From: Turritopsis dohrnii
Lineage: Eukaryota; Cnidaria; Hydrozoa; Anthoathecata; Oceaniidae
Reading direction: 5' to 3'
Assembly: GCA_027922465.2 (NCBI GenBank)
Contig: BQMF02000140.1
Location: forward strand, 310,001-374,000
Length of the DNA stretch: 64,000 nucleotides
Positions 41,383 through 53,465 of the stretch are shown here, piece by piece. The notes under the pieces were generated by a model. It worked only from the letters and a program-made list of their open reading frames with translations. It was not told the DNA's origin and did not search any database. The translations under genes and the position numbers were made by a program. Each line of letters starts with the position of its first letter. Position 1 is the first letter of the stretch.

Positions 41383-43084
41383 AACAAGATGCCCTTACGG
41401 GCAGAAGGATTTCTGCAAAATCAGCTGAAGTATGAAAATGGAACACTAACAATAACATTCTTGAAACTTGAAAGATTTTGAATGATTGAACAATACAATA
41501 CAACATTGACTGCTGCTCAGTGTAGACTGCACACAGCAGGTGGGGATTGTGACACACAAATTAAAATGAGATTTGTTATTGAAATTTTGAAGTTAAATAT
41601 GTTCAAACAGCTGGCCAAAGGTGTGCTACCAGTGAAAATTTTCATGACTAAATGATTTGAAATTATATGTTGACTCTTTTGAATGTTTGAATGAGAGTGA
41701 GAAATGTAAAAAGTACTTTTATAATTACATAAACAATACACAAATTACATATAAAAGATACGCATGACATAACAATCAACCCAAAATGACCTAATTTAAT
41801 CTAACACAATAGAAGAAAAGTTTATAAAAATTCTTTTAGAAATTCGAAAAGGTTGAACGATCTTTACAAGGCATGCCGAAAGTGTACTATGTAAAACTTT
41901 ATTGCATATATACATCTGAATGACATGAAACATTGTTTATTTTGGGTATACAACATACGATTAAGTTTATATTGATCTTTTCTGATATCACAGTGATTAC
42001 GTATGAAAATCATGTAATATGCTTTAAACATTTGATATGTACTTCCAATCTTCTTAATTACATACAAACAGAATTCCCAATGTTGCAAATACAAAAAATA
42101 ATCAAAGATCTTGATCATTAAAAGTATATGCTCTATAAATTTATACCAAAATTTACCAAAACTTTGTATTGTGTTACTAATAGTACAGTAATTTGAATTT
42201 ATACACAGAACATTTCAATTTGCCAGGATGATGATCAGGGCTACATTACAAAACAAAACGCGATTATAGAAAAAACATCAACAAACAAATCAACAAACAT
42301 AACATAATAATAAATACGTATTTTATACTGACGCTCGACCCACACACAAGCTACATACAAACAGGAACAAATTCACAACAGATAACATGAGCAAATAAAA
42401 ACGTTCAACTACAAAGAAACATATCAACTGTGACTAACAATACAATACGACATTAACACTACATACACGGGTCCACACAGCACGTAAAAATTGAACACAA
42501 CATAATTGTTCATTAACAATCGTGATTAGGAAGATCATTCGTAAATGGGGGCATTGTCAGTATATCTTAGCTAAACAATCATCAAGCAAAAGTGGTGCAG
42601 AGCTGAGGAGAAAAAGGTGTTAAAGTATTACAACCCAAACAAGAAACAAAAAAATTCTTTCGTATCTAGAAAGGCTTAAACATTGAAACATTTTCCCCTA
42701 ATACAAACACATAGCTCTTTGACTCAAAACTTCTGAAGTTGCAACTTTTTAGTTAGAAAAAAATTATCACACTACAGTTATTAAGTGTACGTACTCCCCA
42801 GAGCTTCATGAAAGCATAATTGACACTACAAAAACTTTAAACTATATATACCACCAGACCTATATTTATTAACATCTGAATGAAAAATACTTACTTTATT
42901 TTGGAATAAAGTATACAGAATAATGTTAAGTGTACATTGATCATTTCTGATTTCAAAGTAATTACGTGAGTATATCATATACATACTTCAAACATTAAAG
43001 ATTGCTATCAATCTTCCTAATTACCAATGAGGTGGTGCAGAGCTGAGGAGAAAAAGGTGTTAAAGTATTACAACCCAAACAAGA
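41383..43084 (-). mobile_element. Helentron-like element, copy 3, and related decayed repeats
   Basis: AACAAGATGCCCTTACGGGC at 41383 starts a third copy. Its other tip was not found. Internal blocks (CTGAATGAC near 41909, CTTCCTAATTAC near 43015, GTATCTAGAAAGGCTTAAA near 42660) are shared with copies 1 and 2. A block of about 55 bp, GGTGCAGAGCTGAGGAGAAA onward, occurs twice, at 42593 and 43031. No coding region. Confidence 0.4.
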
Positions 43085-43728
43085 AACGACTTCTTCCATT
43101 CAAGATACGGAAAGAACTTGTTCAAACGCTAATATTGTCAAAGCTTGAGTATGGAAATATCGTCTTTAATCCGATACCTAAAGCCCTTCAATCACGGTTG
43201 CAAAAAGTTATGAACGCTGCCGCCGGATTTGTATGGAACAGATATTCGAAAGTACACGACTGCATAAAACTCTCATGGCTACCTATTGAGGAGCGTCTCG
43301 AATATTCTGCTGCTGTTGCGGGCTTCAAAGCTGTTTTTGAAATAGTTCCTGCAAACATGCAACTACAACTTGCAAAGGATACAAGGGCTCTCAGAAGTAA
43401 TCGTAAAAACATCGGCCCTATGATTCACCGAAGCAATGTCATCAATTCCTACAGTAATACCGTCGCTCAAACTTTTAACAGTTTGCGGAAACCAATTCGT
43501 GAATCAGAAAGTTTGCACAGTTTTAAAACGAAAACGTTTACATACCTAATGGACAAAGCAATTGCACGTACTTTATAGATATTTTTTATATATATGTTTA
43601 AAAAAAAAAAAAAAAAGTTTGTAAATACATTTAACATACACACCACATACAAATTTCTAGGAGAAGAACCATGTAGCAAAATGGAGCTAGAAATAAATCG
43701 GTTATTATTATTATTATTATTATTATTA
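43085..43728 (+). pseudogene. LINE 3' fragment: RT C-terminus, 3' UTR and (TTA)n tail
   Basis: About 160 codons to a stop at 43578 contain LVQTLILSKLEYGNIVFNPI, ALQSRLQKVMNAAAGFVWNR and LSWLPIEERLEYSAAV, the conserved C-terminus of CR1/L2/Jockey-type RTs. A poly-A-like run, AATAAATCGG and (TTA)n at about 43700-43728 complete the 3' end. The 5' junction follows AACCCAAACAAGAAAC, which occurs uninterrupted by LINE sequence at 42640-42655. It is severely 5'-truncated, as is usual for LINE insertions. Confidence 0.75.
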
Positions 43729-45072
43729 TGGACTAATTTCAAACAAAAAAGTAAACACAAATTTTGATCATGAAAAATACAAAACTGAAAGTTGAATGTT
43801 TTTTACAGGATGTGAAGTGTTTCGAATTATATATCAAAATTAGGAAGGCTGTCCGTAATTATAGACATTGATAACCTAAAAACTACTGATCACCGACAAA
43901 AAAACAATACTGCATTTCAAAGCATTATACAAGCACATAAGCTTAAAATATAGCTAAAGTGAAACATTAGCTAAAGATATAAAAGGTGATGCTGAGCAGG
44001 CAGACATTTGGAGCTGAGATGGAACTTAAGCTGAGCTGTACGCATCATGAGCTTAAAAAACATTACAGCCCACATTTGAAACGAACATTGATCTTTTTTT
44101 AGAAAAAATCTCAGACATTAGTCACAAAAACATTCTATTTATAAAACGAAACGAAAAATCTCCATTGAATCATAATAATATAATGTAAGATAATAATAAA
44201 TTACTGCTACAAATTTTATTCTTCGTCTTCAGTTTTGGAAATGTGCTTCTAATTCTACTGACTAAAGCTGCTTTAGGATCCTTTTGGTTGGTTATTTGTT
44301 GTGAGTTTCTTCTTCGACTGAAATGCGTGACTTTGACTTTGGCTTCGTGTAAACATTCGCACGAGATTTCAAAAAACCGCTGCTGCCTTCAAATACATTT
44401 TTCTTTGGTCTGAATAATCATAACTATATGTTCGTACATACTTTCTATAGCTTTGGCTATCAATGGTGTGGTACAGTGACATGCATAACCATTTTAAACT
44501 TGCATGAGATACATTAGCAACTCAAACTTGATGAAGTGCTTATTTGTTTATCTTTTTAATAAGACTGTCTAGACACCATGACTGACCTTTGTTTGGTCAT
44601 GTAGATCTATTTTTTGGCCATAAAGGCTTTGTGAAATACCTGTGTGTTATTGAAATGCAGTAAATAGAGATCTTTTTGATATTTTGTAGGCAAACCTCTG
44701 TTCATTTGTTTTTTTGAATTCAGACAAGCCCCCACAAAATATTTGGGAAAACCCCTTTTCCCCTGACCTCAATGTTGTATAAACTGCTGCTAGGCCACCG
44801 ACTACTTTTCTTCACCCCAGAAACATTCTGTTATCTTTCAACATAAGCAAAATTGAATTTGGGGGTAGGGGTGACCTGGCTTATCAACTTGCAGGGGCAT
44901 TTTCCCTTTTGAAACCAATAATTTAAGTTTTCCCAATATATTTCGTGGAGGGTTGTAGTTTGCTGCATATGTCAGCGCATGCGCTTAGCATGCGTAAAAA
45001 AAGGAAGAACGATGTAGTATCATTCTCGGTTTTGTCGTATCGTATGCGGCAAGTGTTCTGTAAAGAGGTATT
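43729..45072. other. No gene recognised
   Basis: The first part, to about 44250, repeats blocks of the 38-41 kb repeats (GAGCTGAG..AGCTGAGCTGTA, AGCTTAAAAA..ATTACAGCCCACA). The rest shows no coding or element structure that I can support. Confidence 0.4.
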
Positions 45073-45379
45073 ATGGCAGACAACAAACTCACAACTGAAG
45101 CACCTAGCGGGGAAACAAGCACAAGCGATAGACAACCAACATTTCAACCGAACAAAGAATTCCATGCAAAGAAGTTGGATCGAGTGGAGATCAAAAATAA
45201 AGATAACAAACACCAATTTTTGTCAAAGTGTTTTTGATAATATCGATAAAGCTATTGAGGTGATGGATGTGGATGTGAACTTAGTGAAAGAGTCCCTAAA
45301 CAAAGGTAAGAAGCTTATTCTTAAACGTCTCAAACTAATGAGACTAGTAGATAAAAGAAATATAAAACAACAAGTTTAA
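45073..45379 (+). pseudogene. DIRS/Ngaro ORF1-like relic
   Basis: ATG at 45073 opens a hydrophilic frame (MADNKLTTEAPSGETSTSDR..FLSKCF). After a frame change near 45235 it continues as DNIDKAIEVMDVDVNLVKES, then LNKGKKLILKRLKLMRLVDK. The pattern L..GK.LI..R.K..R.AD is a block I associate with DIRS/Ngaro ORF1. It ends at TAA 45377-45379, shortly before the Tc1-type element begins. Its overlap in motif with the frame at 48.85 kb argues for a separate copy. Confidence 0.4.
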
Positions 45380-46130
45380 AATTAAGCAAAAGCTTTTCGG
45401 AGTAAAACCATCATCAATGCATATAAAACGTTACTATGTTACATGTTTGGATTTCACAAATACAGTGTGTCCCAGAGAATTTTGGTCTGAGATTTTAACA
45501 AGCTATAATTTTTCACACATATATCAGATTGCAGCGATTTTTATACCATTCGATAAGATTTCTTTCAAGAATTTTAAAAACCTACATTTTAAATAATTTA
45601 GTCCAAAACCTTTGTAGTAAATTGGATTTCTTTAAACTGTTAACGGTCATTAGTTCCTTAATGATTAATAAAAGTAAGTTTTCACGTGCAATTATTCTTT
45701 TGTTTATTAAGAACATGTCGTGGTGTTATTGAACACACTAAAATTAATATCTCATCACAAAGTTAAAAATGGTGAGACGGGGGCTTCTACAAAATTTTGT
45801 ACCTCACATGAGCAATCTTAAGTGGCTACAAAAAGTTTTCTCCACTGAGATCCAGAGTCTATCAAAGTTGAGAAGTAAAATTGTTGTCGTAGCAAATAAT
45901 CTTTAAAAAACACTTTATTCGCCGTTTTTTATGAAATGACAGCAAGAGCAAATCACTGTGTCCAGAGAAACGGGGGACATGTTGAGACAGCTTTGGGTTT
46001 TGTTTTTAATGACTCTTGTGTTTTACAACCACTTGATTTGTTATTAGATTTCGCTAAGCAAAAGACGTTGTTTTCGGCGATATTCTATCTATCTAATCTA
46101 TGTACGGCGAAAGTTTTTTAGGACCGCACT

Positions 46131-46281
46131 TACTAACTTAAACTTCTTTAATTTCTATTTCTTTTTTTCCTTGCTGTTATGGCCATGGTGAGCGAATGTT
46201 TTTGATGGCTGAACTTACTAACTTACAGTTCTTTTATTTCTATTTCTTTTTTTCCTTGTTCACATGGCCATGATATGTTTT
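46131..46281. repeat. Direct duplication, two ~75-bp copies
   Basis: ACTAACTTA.A.TTCTTT.ATTTCTATTTC, then TTTTTTTCCTTG and ATGGCCATG, occur at 46131-46190 and again at 46213-46275 with several substitutions. Confidence 0.55.
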
Positions 46282-46753
46282 CGTATACTTTGTGAGCTAT
46301 AAAATGTATTTACCACTACTAACAAAAAAAGGATCTTTCCCTAAAGGAGGGTTTCAGTTACTTTTTTGATTCGAAGTATCACTGTGCAATTTAAATTAAG
46401 TAAAATTTAGTTACGCTTTTGATGTTAATAATATACTGCGGAGAAGATCAACTGCAGTAAACAAGAAGCTTTAGTTTAGTAGAAGTAATTTTCATTTTTA
46501 ACTTTACTTCAAACTGTCTAACAAACTATTTGTTTGTTATTTGATTTGTTTATTTCGTTTGAGTATTTTGGATAGATTTTCGTTTTTTTAAATGTTTTCG
46601 AAGAAGACGTTTTTTTTCACTATTGGCTCACATTTTTCTTATAAAAAATCATCTTTTAAAAAAAATAAGATAAGTAAAGATGATTTTTATGAAGGAAAAT
46701 GATAAAATGGGTTAATTACATTGGGAGAAAGGAATAAAAGGTCATCAAGGTTA

Positions 46754-48010
46754 TCAAGTCACGCCATTTCGAAATAAATGTAGTTGCTGGGTCTCTTGTT
46801 GATTGTTTAATGTTGCTCCCATTGTAAGAATAAAGGAAGCTTCGAGATTTCTACGTTCCCAGTAGTTGGTCGGAGTGTTCGTGATTACTCTCCAGTTGAA
46901 TAAGTGATCAGGGTGTGCCAATAGGTGTTTTACTGGTTCCGAGTCTTTCTTTGGGTTTTCATGTTCCGCCCATCTTGTCTTAACGTTCCGGTTCGTTTCT
47001 CCTACGTAGAACTCACCACACGAACACGTTCCTTCGTAAATTTTGCAGGAAACATAAGGATTGGTATCTTTCAGCTTGAAGAGACTTTTTATTTTGCGTG
47101 TTTTCCATTTGATGTAAAGATTGAATTGGTTGTTCGTAAATAGATTGAATTTGCTCATAAAACGCTTGGAGAGAGATTCATTCTTTTCACAATAAGGGAT
47201 TTCAATGTAAACGGTCGGATTCTTTTCTTCGAAAAGGTTGGGTGGTATAATGAAATCGACTTCTTCTTCTCTTTGTTTCTTCAAACGTTTTTCTTCAAAA
47301 TTTCGGAAAACACTAGCGGTAAAACGATCTGGGAAACCCGCATCCTGGAACTTTTTGAAGATTACTTTCTTCTCTTTTCGAAAATCGGAAGACCTAGTTT
47401 TGGCTCTCGACAACTCACCGTTGATAGCATTTCTCTTGTACTTTTTGGGATCTGCAATGACCAATGAACAGGTACTTTGGTTTCTTTTCGGTAAACTTCG
47501 GTTTTAAAGGTGTTGTTTTGTTTTACGATTTCGGTGTCCAAGAATTTTTCCGGATCCATTTCACAGGTGAAAGGAAGATTTGGATGGTAGATATTTAGGG
47601 TATCGAAGAGGGTGTCAGGTCGGTCTTTAAAACGTCGAGTAAGGATGTCATCTAACAATCGTCGATAGAATTTTGGCTTTTGTGGTTCAACGTTTTCTTT
47701 CTCTAATTTGGTCATACAGATGTTTGAAAGAGTAACAGATAAAGGGCCTCCCATCGTACAGCCATCGATCTGCTATAGTATCTCGTATTAAATATAAAGG
47801 TGCTTTCAATGGTGCATTTCAGAAGGAGTCTCGAGCACATAGGTTTCAATTTGTTCTTGACATAGATCTTATCAAGGATATAATCGATTGTTTCTTTGAC
47901 CAGGATGTTAGTGAACAATGACTCCACATCATAAGATATGTACTCTTCATTATCGTTGAGATCTTCTTGTTCAATGTAACTAATGATGGCGTAATCCGAA
48001 AAGCTTTATA
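46754..48010 (-). pseudogene. Penelope-like retroelement: RT plus GIY-YIG endonuclease
   Basis: The minus-strand reading starts in the RT (EEYISYDVESLFTNI, first catalytic Asp). After a frame change near 47770 comes QIDGCTMGGPLSVTLSNICM, then KFYRRLLDDILTRR (second catalytic Asp pair) and KFLDTEIV. A second frame change near 47460 leads into PKKYKRNAINGELSRA and IIPPNLFEEKNPTVYIEIPY. The C-terminal GIY-YIG domain is CKIYEGTCSCGEFYVGET, then R..EHE and LEASFILTMGATLNNQ, ending FRNGVT and stop. The domain order RT then GIY-YIG is diagnostic of Penelope-like elements. The RT N-terminus is missing and there are at least two frame breaks, so it is inactive. Confidence 0.85.
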
Positions 48011-48837
48011 CAATTTTAATACTTTTGTTTTTACTTAATTTGAAAAATGGCGAGTGTTTATAACACAAAAAAAATTCATGGTTACAACTCACAGAAGTAT
48101 ATTTCTTTTGTTTCAATTTGTGATGTATTTATTAATAAAGTTTTGTTTACAGCATAAAACATTTTCATTTCTATGTTTACACTAGCAGATTTTTTTTAAA
48201 ATAAAAAATGACATCAGTAGTGTAACTTTTCTCAAAACCGGGAGGTTACGCAGAAGTACAAAAACGCGTAGGGTTATTGAGACACGGCTTTATAAATTCG
48301 ACTCTGCAACCCAATGAACCCTCGAGTGTATTTAGAATGGACGCTATTTATAGGGGCGCTATTCTTAAAATCATAAGCGAAATCTTTCGACCTTCCGGTC
48401 GTCTTGTTGTTTTTGATAACGACCTTTCATAGCTGTTATTGAAAGATGTGTTAATTAACAATTAAGAAGAAAATTGGATTTTTTCATGTTAAATCCTTTA
48501 TTGTTTCCAAAATAAAAGATTTTGGAGAACAAAATGTATATTTTTAAAATCCTTGAACAAAATCCCATCGAATGGTGTAAAAATCGCTGAAATCTGATAT
48601 AGGTGTGAAAAGTTATGGGCTGTTAAAATCTCAGACCCAAATTCTCTGGGACACACTGTACAAAGTTAAAACAAGTGAGTCGTAAGAGATTACACGAATA
48701 GTAGAAATATTTACAAACACGTCGCACCATTGCAAAACAATAGCAGCTTTTTCGAATCAAATTGGTCGTTTAATAAAGGTTTTTTAAATGCTATAAGTGA
48801 AGCGTCCACATTTTTAGAAGCTATATAAGAATATACA

Positions 48838-50596
48838 TATATAAGACTCGCTGATCGAGAATCTTGGGCTGCTGTGAACGAGTATTTGAGCGATGAGCTG
48901 GTTTCTGATTCTAACGATGAAAAGCATTTAAATGGAGCTATTAGAAACGGTTAAGATCTAAGCGGTTAAGGGATATCGTTTTGCCACATCGTCGAGAACC
49001 TCAGATTACCATCCCTACCATTCTAATAATTAACCAAATGGAAGTTAGGAACTGCCTAGCTCGCAATAATGGTTCAGAGACCGCAACGAAAGTTTCTTAT
49101 GATAGAATTAAAGTTTTCTTAATATGTGTTTATTCATTAACGAATGGAGTTTTTCCGTGTATTTAGCACTACGGAACTGAGAGGTTGAGTTAAGCGTATA
49201 GTGCAAAAATTCTGTGGCAGGGAAAATTCAAAATTTGATTCAAAAGCTGTTAAAGGGAGGTTGTGTTAAGGAGGTGAAAAGTGCCCCTTATTGTTGTAAC
49301 CCATTCACAATTGCGGGAAAATTAGGGAAATCGAGGCTTGTGTCAGACTTCAGACGCGAACAATTCCCTTGGTATTACAAAATTCAAGTACCAAAATTTA
49401 CAAACAATGTCGGCAATAATTATTTCTTTGGAACTTTTGATTTGAAACATGGTTGCCACCACATACCAATTGCCCCAGAAGATCAAAAGTATTTGGGTTT
49501 TGCATGGACCTTTCCAGACGGTGTCACCTAGTATTTTGTATTCGCCCTTTTACCTTTTGGATTGCCTTTACAAAATTGGTACGACCAATCGTCAAAAAAC
49601 GACGTTCTGAAGGCATATTGTCAGCGATATATCTCGACGACGGTATATTTGGTTCTCATTCATATTAAAATCTCTGCATAACATTCTAAAACAATTCATA
49701 ACGACTTACAACGTGCTGGCTCAACAATAAATTTCGAGAAATCAAATGTAGAGCCTAGTCAATTTGGCAAATGGGTAGGTATCGAGATGACACTAAGTTT
49801 AAAGTACCGCAAGACAAGATGCAGAATTAAAAAAAATTTATTACGAATTGTCGCCTTTCTTCGTTAGTAACAGCTGAGCAAATATCTAAGATTGCTGGTC
49901 ACTTGATCTCAATGTCATTAGCATTAGGAAATATTACCAGATTGTTTACACGACAAATGTACGGGCTAAAATGTGGTTCATGGCTTTTTTTGGAACATTT
50001 ATTTCAAGAGCTTCGAATGGAGAATAAAATGGTTACAGAATTAAACTTGACAACTAGAATCGTGTACTCCGATGCTAGTGATGCTGGCTATGGAGGTTAT
50101 ATCGTCAACAGGCTCAAAAACATCATCGCTGTGGGTTCTTTCACTTCGGCAAAAATTTTAGTCGGCAAAAAATATTAGAAACGTAGCCAAAATTTAGTCA
50201 CTTTTTGCTGACTTTTTTTACCGATAAGGTACTTAAAACATGAATGTGTTCAGAATCATCAAAGCGGGAAGTTTACAGTCATTAGCCATTAAAATATTTA
50301 ATCTATCCGTATGTAATGATATCGAGATTTTACCTCAATGGATTCCCAGGAGTGAAAACAAAATTGCTGACGAAATTGCAAAAGCACGTGATACAGATAA
50401 TTGGAGCATTGATGATGACACTCTCAAAAAGATTGAGCAGACATTCGAGAAATTCACTATTGACAGATTCGTGGATAACTTAAACAAGCGAACAAAAAGT
50501 TTGAATTCAAAGTTTTATTGTCCTGAGTTCGAAGAAGAAAATACGTCCTTCCGCAATCGGAACAATGATTTCAATTGTCTATATCCTCCTGTTTAA
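48838..50596 (+). pseudogene. DIRS/Ngaro-type retrotransposon: ORF1 end, RT and RNase H
   Basis: Near 48845-48950 the ORF1 block reads IRLADRESWAAVNEYLSDEL, then VSDSNDEKHL. The pol follows: LIQKLLKGGCVKEV and SRLVSDFRREQFPW, then YFFGTFDLKHGCHHIPIAPE (catalytic Asp in FDLK). A TAG lies at 49529-49531, with FTKLVRPIVKKRRSEGILSA and IYLDDGI (second Asp pair) in another frame up to 49668. RNase H pieces are at 49903-50178 (IVYSDASDAGYGGYIV) and 50240-50596 (LPQWIPRSENKIADEIAKAR, FTIDRFVDNLNKR, FNSK-like LNSKFYCPEF). LDDG, SDAS and WIPRSEN are hallmarks of DIRS-type pol. The tyrosine recombinase was not found. At 50596-50612 it meets the 3' tail of the next LINE. Confidence 0.75.
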
Positions 50597-50820
50597 TTGA
50601 TTGCTCAGACCTTGATTTATTTATTTATTTTCAATTTATTTAAAGTTGACAGTATTTACAGTAGCAAACGCTAATTTAAGTCAACTGATAAAACCATTTA
50701 AAAAACTAATAAAAACTAATACAATAAATACTATAAATAAATATACAATATATACATAATAACTAACTAAATAACTAACTAAAAATAATACATTTATTTA
50801 TTTTAAAAACTAAAGAAAGC

Positions 50821-52384
50821 CTAGATCCGAGATGTAAATTTTGCAAATTCTGCAAGGACAGTTGGTTGGTACCCAGTTTTTGATTTTATTTTTGAATTAA
50901 GATACTGACTCAACACTCTTATTCCAGTATTCCAGAGTTTCGGACCAATATTACATATCGCCTCCGTTCCACACTTTACAGTATGAATATTGCGTGATTT
51001 AAGCTTTTCTCTTCTTAAGTTATAGACTTGGACACTTGGCTGGAAAAGTTCACTTGTGATATCCGGACTAAGTCCCTTTTTAACTTTATACATCTCAGTC
51101 ACAAGAAAACGCAGGTTCCTCTGATGGATAGTTACACTTTTGTTTTTAGCGAGAAGTTCTTCAAATGTTGACTCGTAGTCTTTATAAACAATTCTAAGTG
51201 CCCTTTTGTGTATGTTATTTATCCGGTTGTTAAGCTTTCGGCTATGGAACATCCAGACTAGTGGGCAATATGAGAAATGGGATGTAATGAAAGCATTAAT
51301 TATTAGCTTCCGCTGTTCAAATGACATCAAAGAGGACAGCCTGGCAAGAGCACTAACCTTTTGACTAGCTTTGTTGCATAGTCCGCTGACATGTTCCTCA
51401 AAAGAAAGTTCGCTATCAATAGTAATACCAAGCAATTTTTCTGTTTTGGTACTGCTTATGTATTCTCTACAAATTTGGATTTCAGTGTCTGTTTTGTTAT
51501 TTGTTAGGAAGTGCGACTTATCTGGGTTAGCTTTCATCCCATTATTTTCAAACCAGGAAAACATTACCTTCGCAGCGTTTTCCAGCTTTTGGGTTAAGTC
51601 ATTAATGTTTTTTCCTGTTGAAAACGGTGTAGTGTCATCTGCGAAACTAACAATATCAATATTTGGTACAAATAGAAAAAGATCACATAGAAGTATGTTA
51701 AATAGCAAAGGACCTAGGATAGATCCCTGCGGCACTCCGTATTTAATTTTTGTCCATGTGCTGTATTCGTTATTTATTCTGACCCTTTGTTTTCTATCAG
51801 TTAGGTAAGATTTTATGAATAATAAAGAGTTCAGTTCGAAACCATAAGCATCTAGTTTTGCTAATAAAAGTTCATGTGGAATACAGTCAAAGGCTTTAGA
51901 TAAGTCAGTGAGGAGCGCCCCAAAAATCCCTCCTTTGTCAAGTGCGTTTTTCCATTTTTCAATCATACTTATAAGGCACTGTTGTGGGCTGTGTCCTTTT
52001 CGAAATCCAAATTGATACTTTGAAAAAATGGGCTCAAAAAATTCGTACATTTGATCGTACATGCATTTCTCGTAAATTTTAGATAAGTTAGATAAAATGC
52101 TGACAGGCCTATAGTTTTCTTTCTCCGTACGCGAGTTCTTTTTATGCGCTGGAGTTATGTCGGCATCTTTCAAAGGTTTTGGATATTCGCTCTTATGCAA
52201 CGAAGAGTCGAAGTTACTTGAAATTAATTTGCAAAAAATGTCACAATTATCTCTTATAATTTTAGTAGGAATGTCTCCCTGTTGCTGCGCTTTTTTCGGA
52301 TCAAGCTTTTGTATGTACTTTTCAATCTCTTTTATGCTAACTTTTTTAAAAGAAAATTTTCCGTTTTTGTTCAGGTTGTTTTTT
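50821..52384 (-). pseudogene. LINE ORF2 C-terminal part: reverse transcriptase, undisturbed frame
   Basis: The frame is open from the insertion border at 52384 to TAA at 50821, about 520 codons with no stop. It shows KVSIKEIEKYIQKLDPKKAQ, ADITPAHKK..ENYRPVSIL, QFGFRKGHSPQQCL, ALLTDLSKAFDCIPHELLLA (motif A), KYGVPQGSILGPLLF, SFADDTTPFSTG (motif C, Ala-Asp-Asp), GMKANPDKSHFL, LLGITIDSELSFEEHV and FSYCPLVWMFHSRKLNNRIN. All catalytic residues are present. It is cut from its endonuclease by the inserted element, so it has no start of its own. Confidence 0.9.
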
Positions 52385-52744
52385 GGATTTCTGCGAAAGC
52401 AAGAAATACATTAAAACCGGCTCTGGGTTTTTTTTTATTTCTGCTGTCCAAACCTAGCGGTTTTTTGAAATTTCGTGCGTGCGCCTACATGGATTCATTA
52501 CATCTATGCGTAAAGCCATTTTTTCGTAGCACGAAGTTTCTTCCACGAGAAACTTCTGGCGACTGGTTGTAATTGCGGTAATACAGAAATCGAAAACTTT
52601 CTTTTCTAACATCGGTATTTGAAACTTCTATCTTTTGGTAAGCTTTCTTCTTAGTGCTTTTTTATCTTCCCATTTGCTTAATTGTAGGCTTATATCTGGG
52701 TACATCGGAGTAAAAGTGAGGTCTGTTGTGTGAGGTTTGTCAGC

Positions 52745-52830
52745 AAGCCTCTAGCTGATCCTAGCTGATCCTATCTTACCCTAGCTTCCTAGCCTATCCT
52801 AGATAATCCTAGATAATCCTACCTGACCAA
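52745..52830. repeat. 10-bp-period tandem repeat (CTAGCTGATC / CTAGATAATC)
   Basis: About eight units of the form CTA(G/T)..(A/T)(A/T)CC run from 52748 to 52826, for example CTAGCTGATCCTAGCTGATC and, later, AGATAATCCTAGATAATCCT. Confidence 0.65.
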
Positions 52831-53036
52831 GCAAAGCTTTGAGGCAAACTTGAGAAATACAAAAATTCATCGAAGTCGCTCATAATTAAACTTTTAAAAG
52901 GTAAAATTTTTAAATGCTTCGTAGCTAGCTTAGGTAGATACGTAGTTACTTTAAAACATAGTATTTCCGATAAATTTTTTAATTTGTTTTTTATATTTTT
53001 TTCGAAAAAGTTTGTGTTTTGTTTCTTTCGTTCTTA

Positions 53037-53465
53037 GGACAGCTTTATACGGCCGCATAATCGTCGCGTCGAATTAAACTCTTAATTAAATGCGACGAAA
53101 ATTCGACTGTATAAAGTGAAAAATTAATTAAGTGCGACATAATGAATTAAGTTCAGCAGAGTTTGTCGAATAAAACGGCAATCTTCGACATAAATTCGGC
53201 ATGACTTTATACAGCCGCATAATCGTCGAATTTAACAGCAGCTTGAAATGAACTTCGTGGAAAAAGTGCACGAAAGTACTGACAGCGTGTAAGAAACGCA
53301 CGATGATAAATTCATTCGACATTTATGCGGCTGTCTAAAGCCATGTCGAATTTGATATGCGGCAACAAAACCTGTATAAAGTGACTGTCGCATTTTTGTC
53401 GAATTTTACCCGAATAAAAGTAATTTAATTCGACACGGCGATTATGCGGCTGTCTAAAGCTGTCC
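53037..53465. mobile_element. 429-bp PIF/Harbinger-type MITE with TTA duplication
   Basis: The left end GGACAGCTTTATACGGCCGC and the right end (reverse complement GGACAGCTTTAGACAGCCGC) form TIRs of about 38 bp continuing through ATAATCG..GTCGAATT. TTA flanks both sides (53034-53036 and 53466-53468), the PIF/Harbinger target. A second inverted pair lies inside (TTTATACAGCCGCATAATCG near 53211 and its partner near 53318), so the element looks like a MITE within a MITE or a duplicated end. It is nested in the Helentron-like copy. Confidence 0.8.

Larger units (their letters stand above)
45463..48658. mobile_element. 3.2-kb Tc1/mariner-type element shell with ~125-bp TIRs
   Basis: The left end CAGTGTGTCCCAGAGAATTT and the right end (same sequence reverse-complemented, apart from one or two bases) are inverted for about 125 bp and are flanked by TA. 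A solo copy of the same end lies at 4433-4553. No Tc1/mariner transposase frame is left inside. Instead the interior holds a Penelope element on the minus strand, plus about 1.1 kb of unassigned DNA on its 3' side. Confidence 0.65.

Noticed and set aside
44945..45379. A single 144-aa gene starting at 44945
   Set aside because: Only its second half shows a conserved pattern. The first half is the wrong frame over the DIRS-like ORF1 start at 45073.
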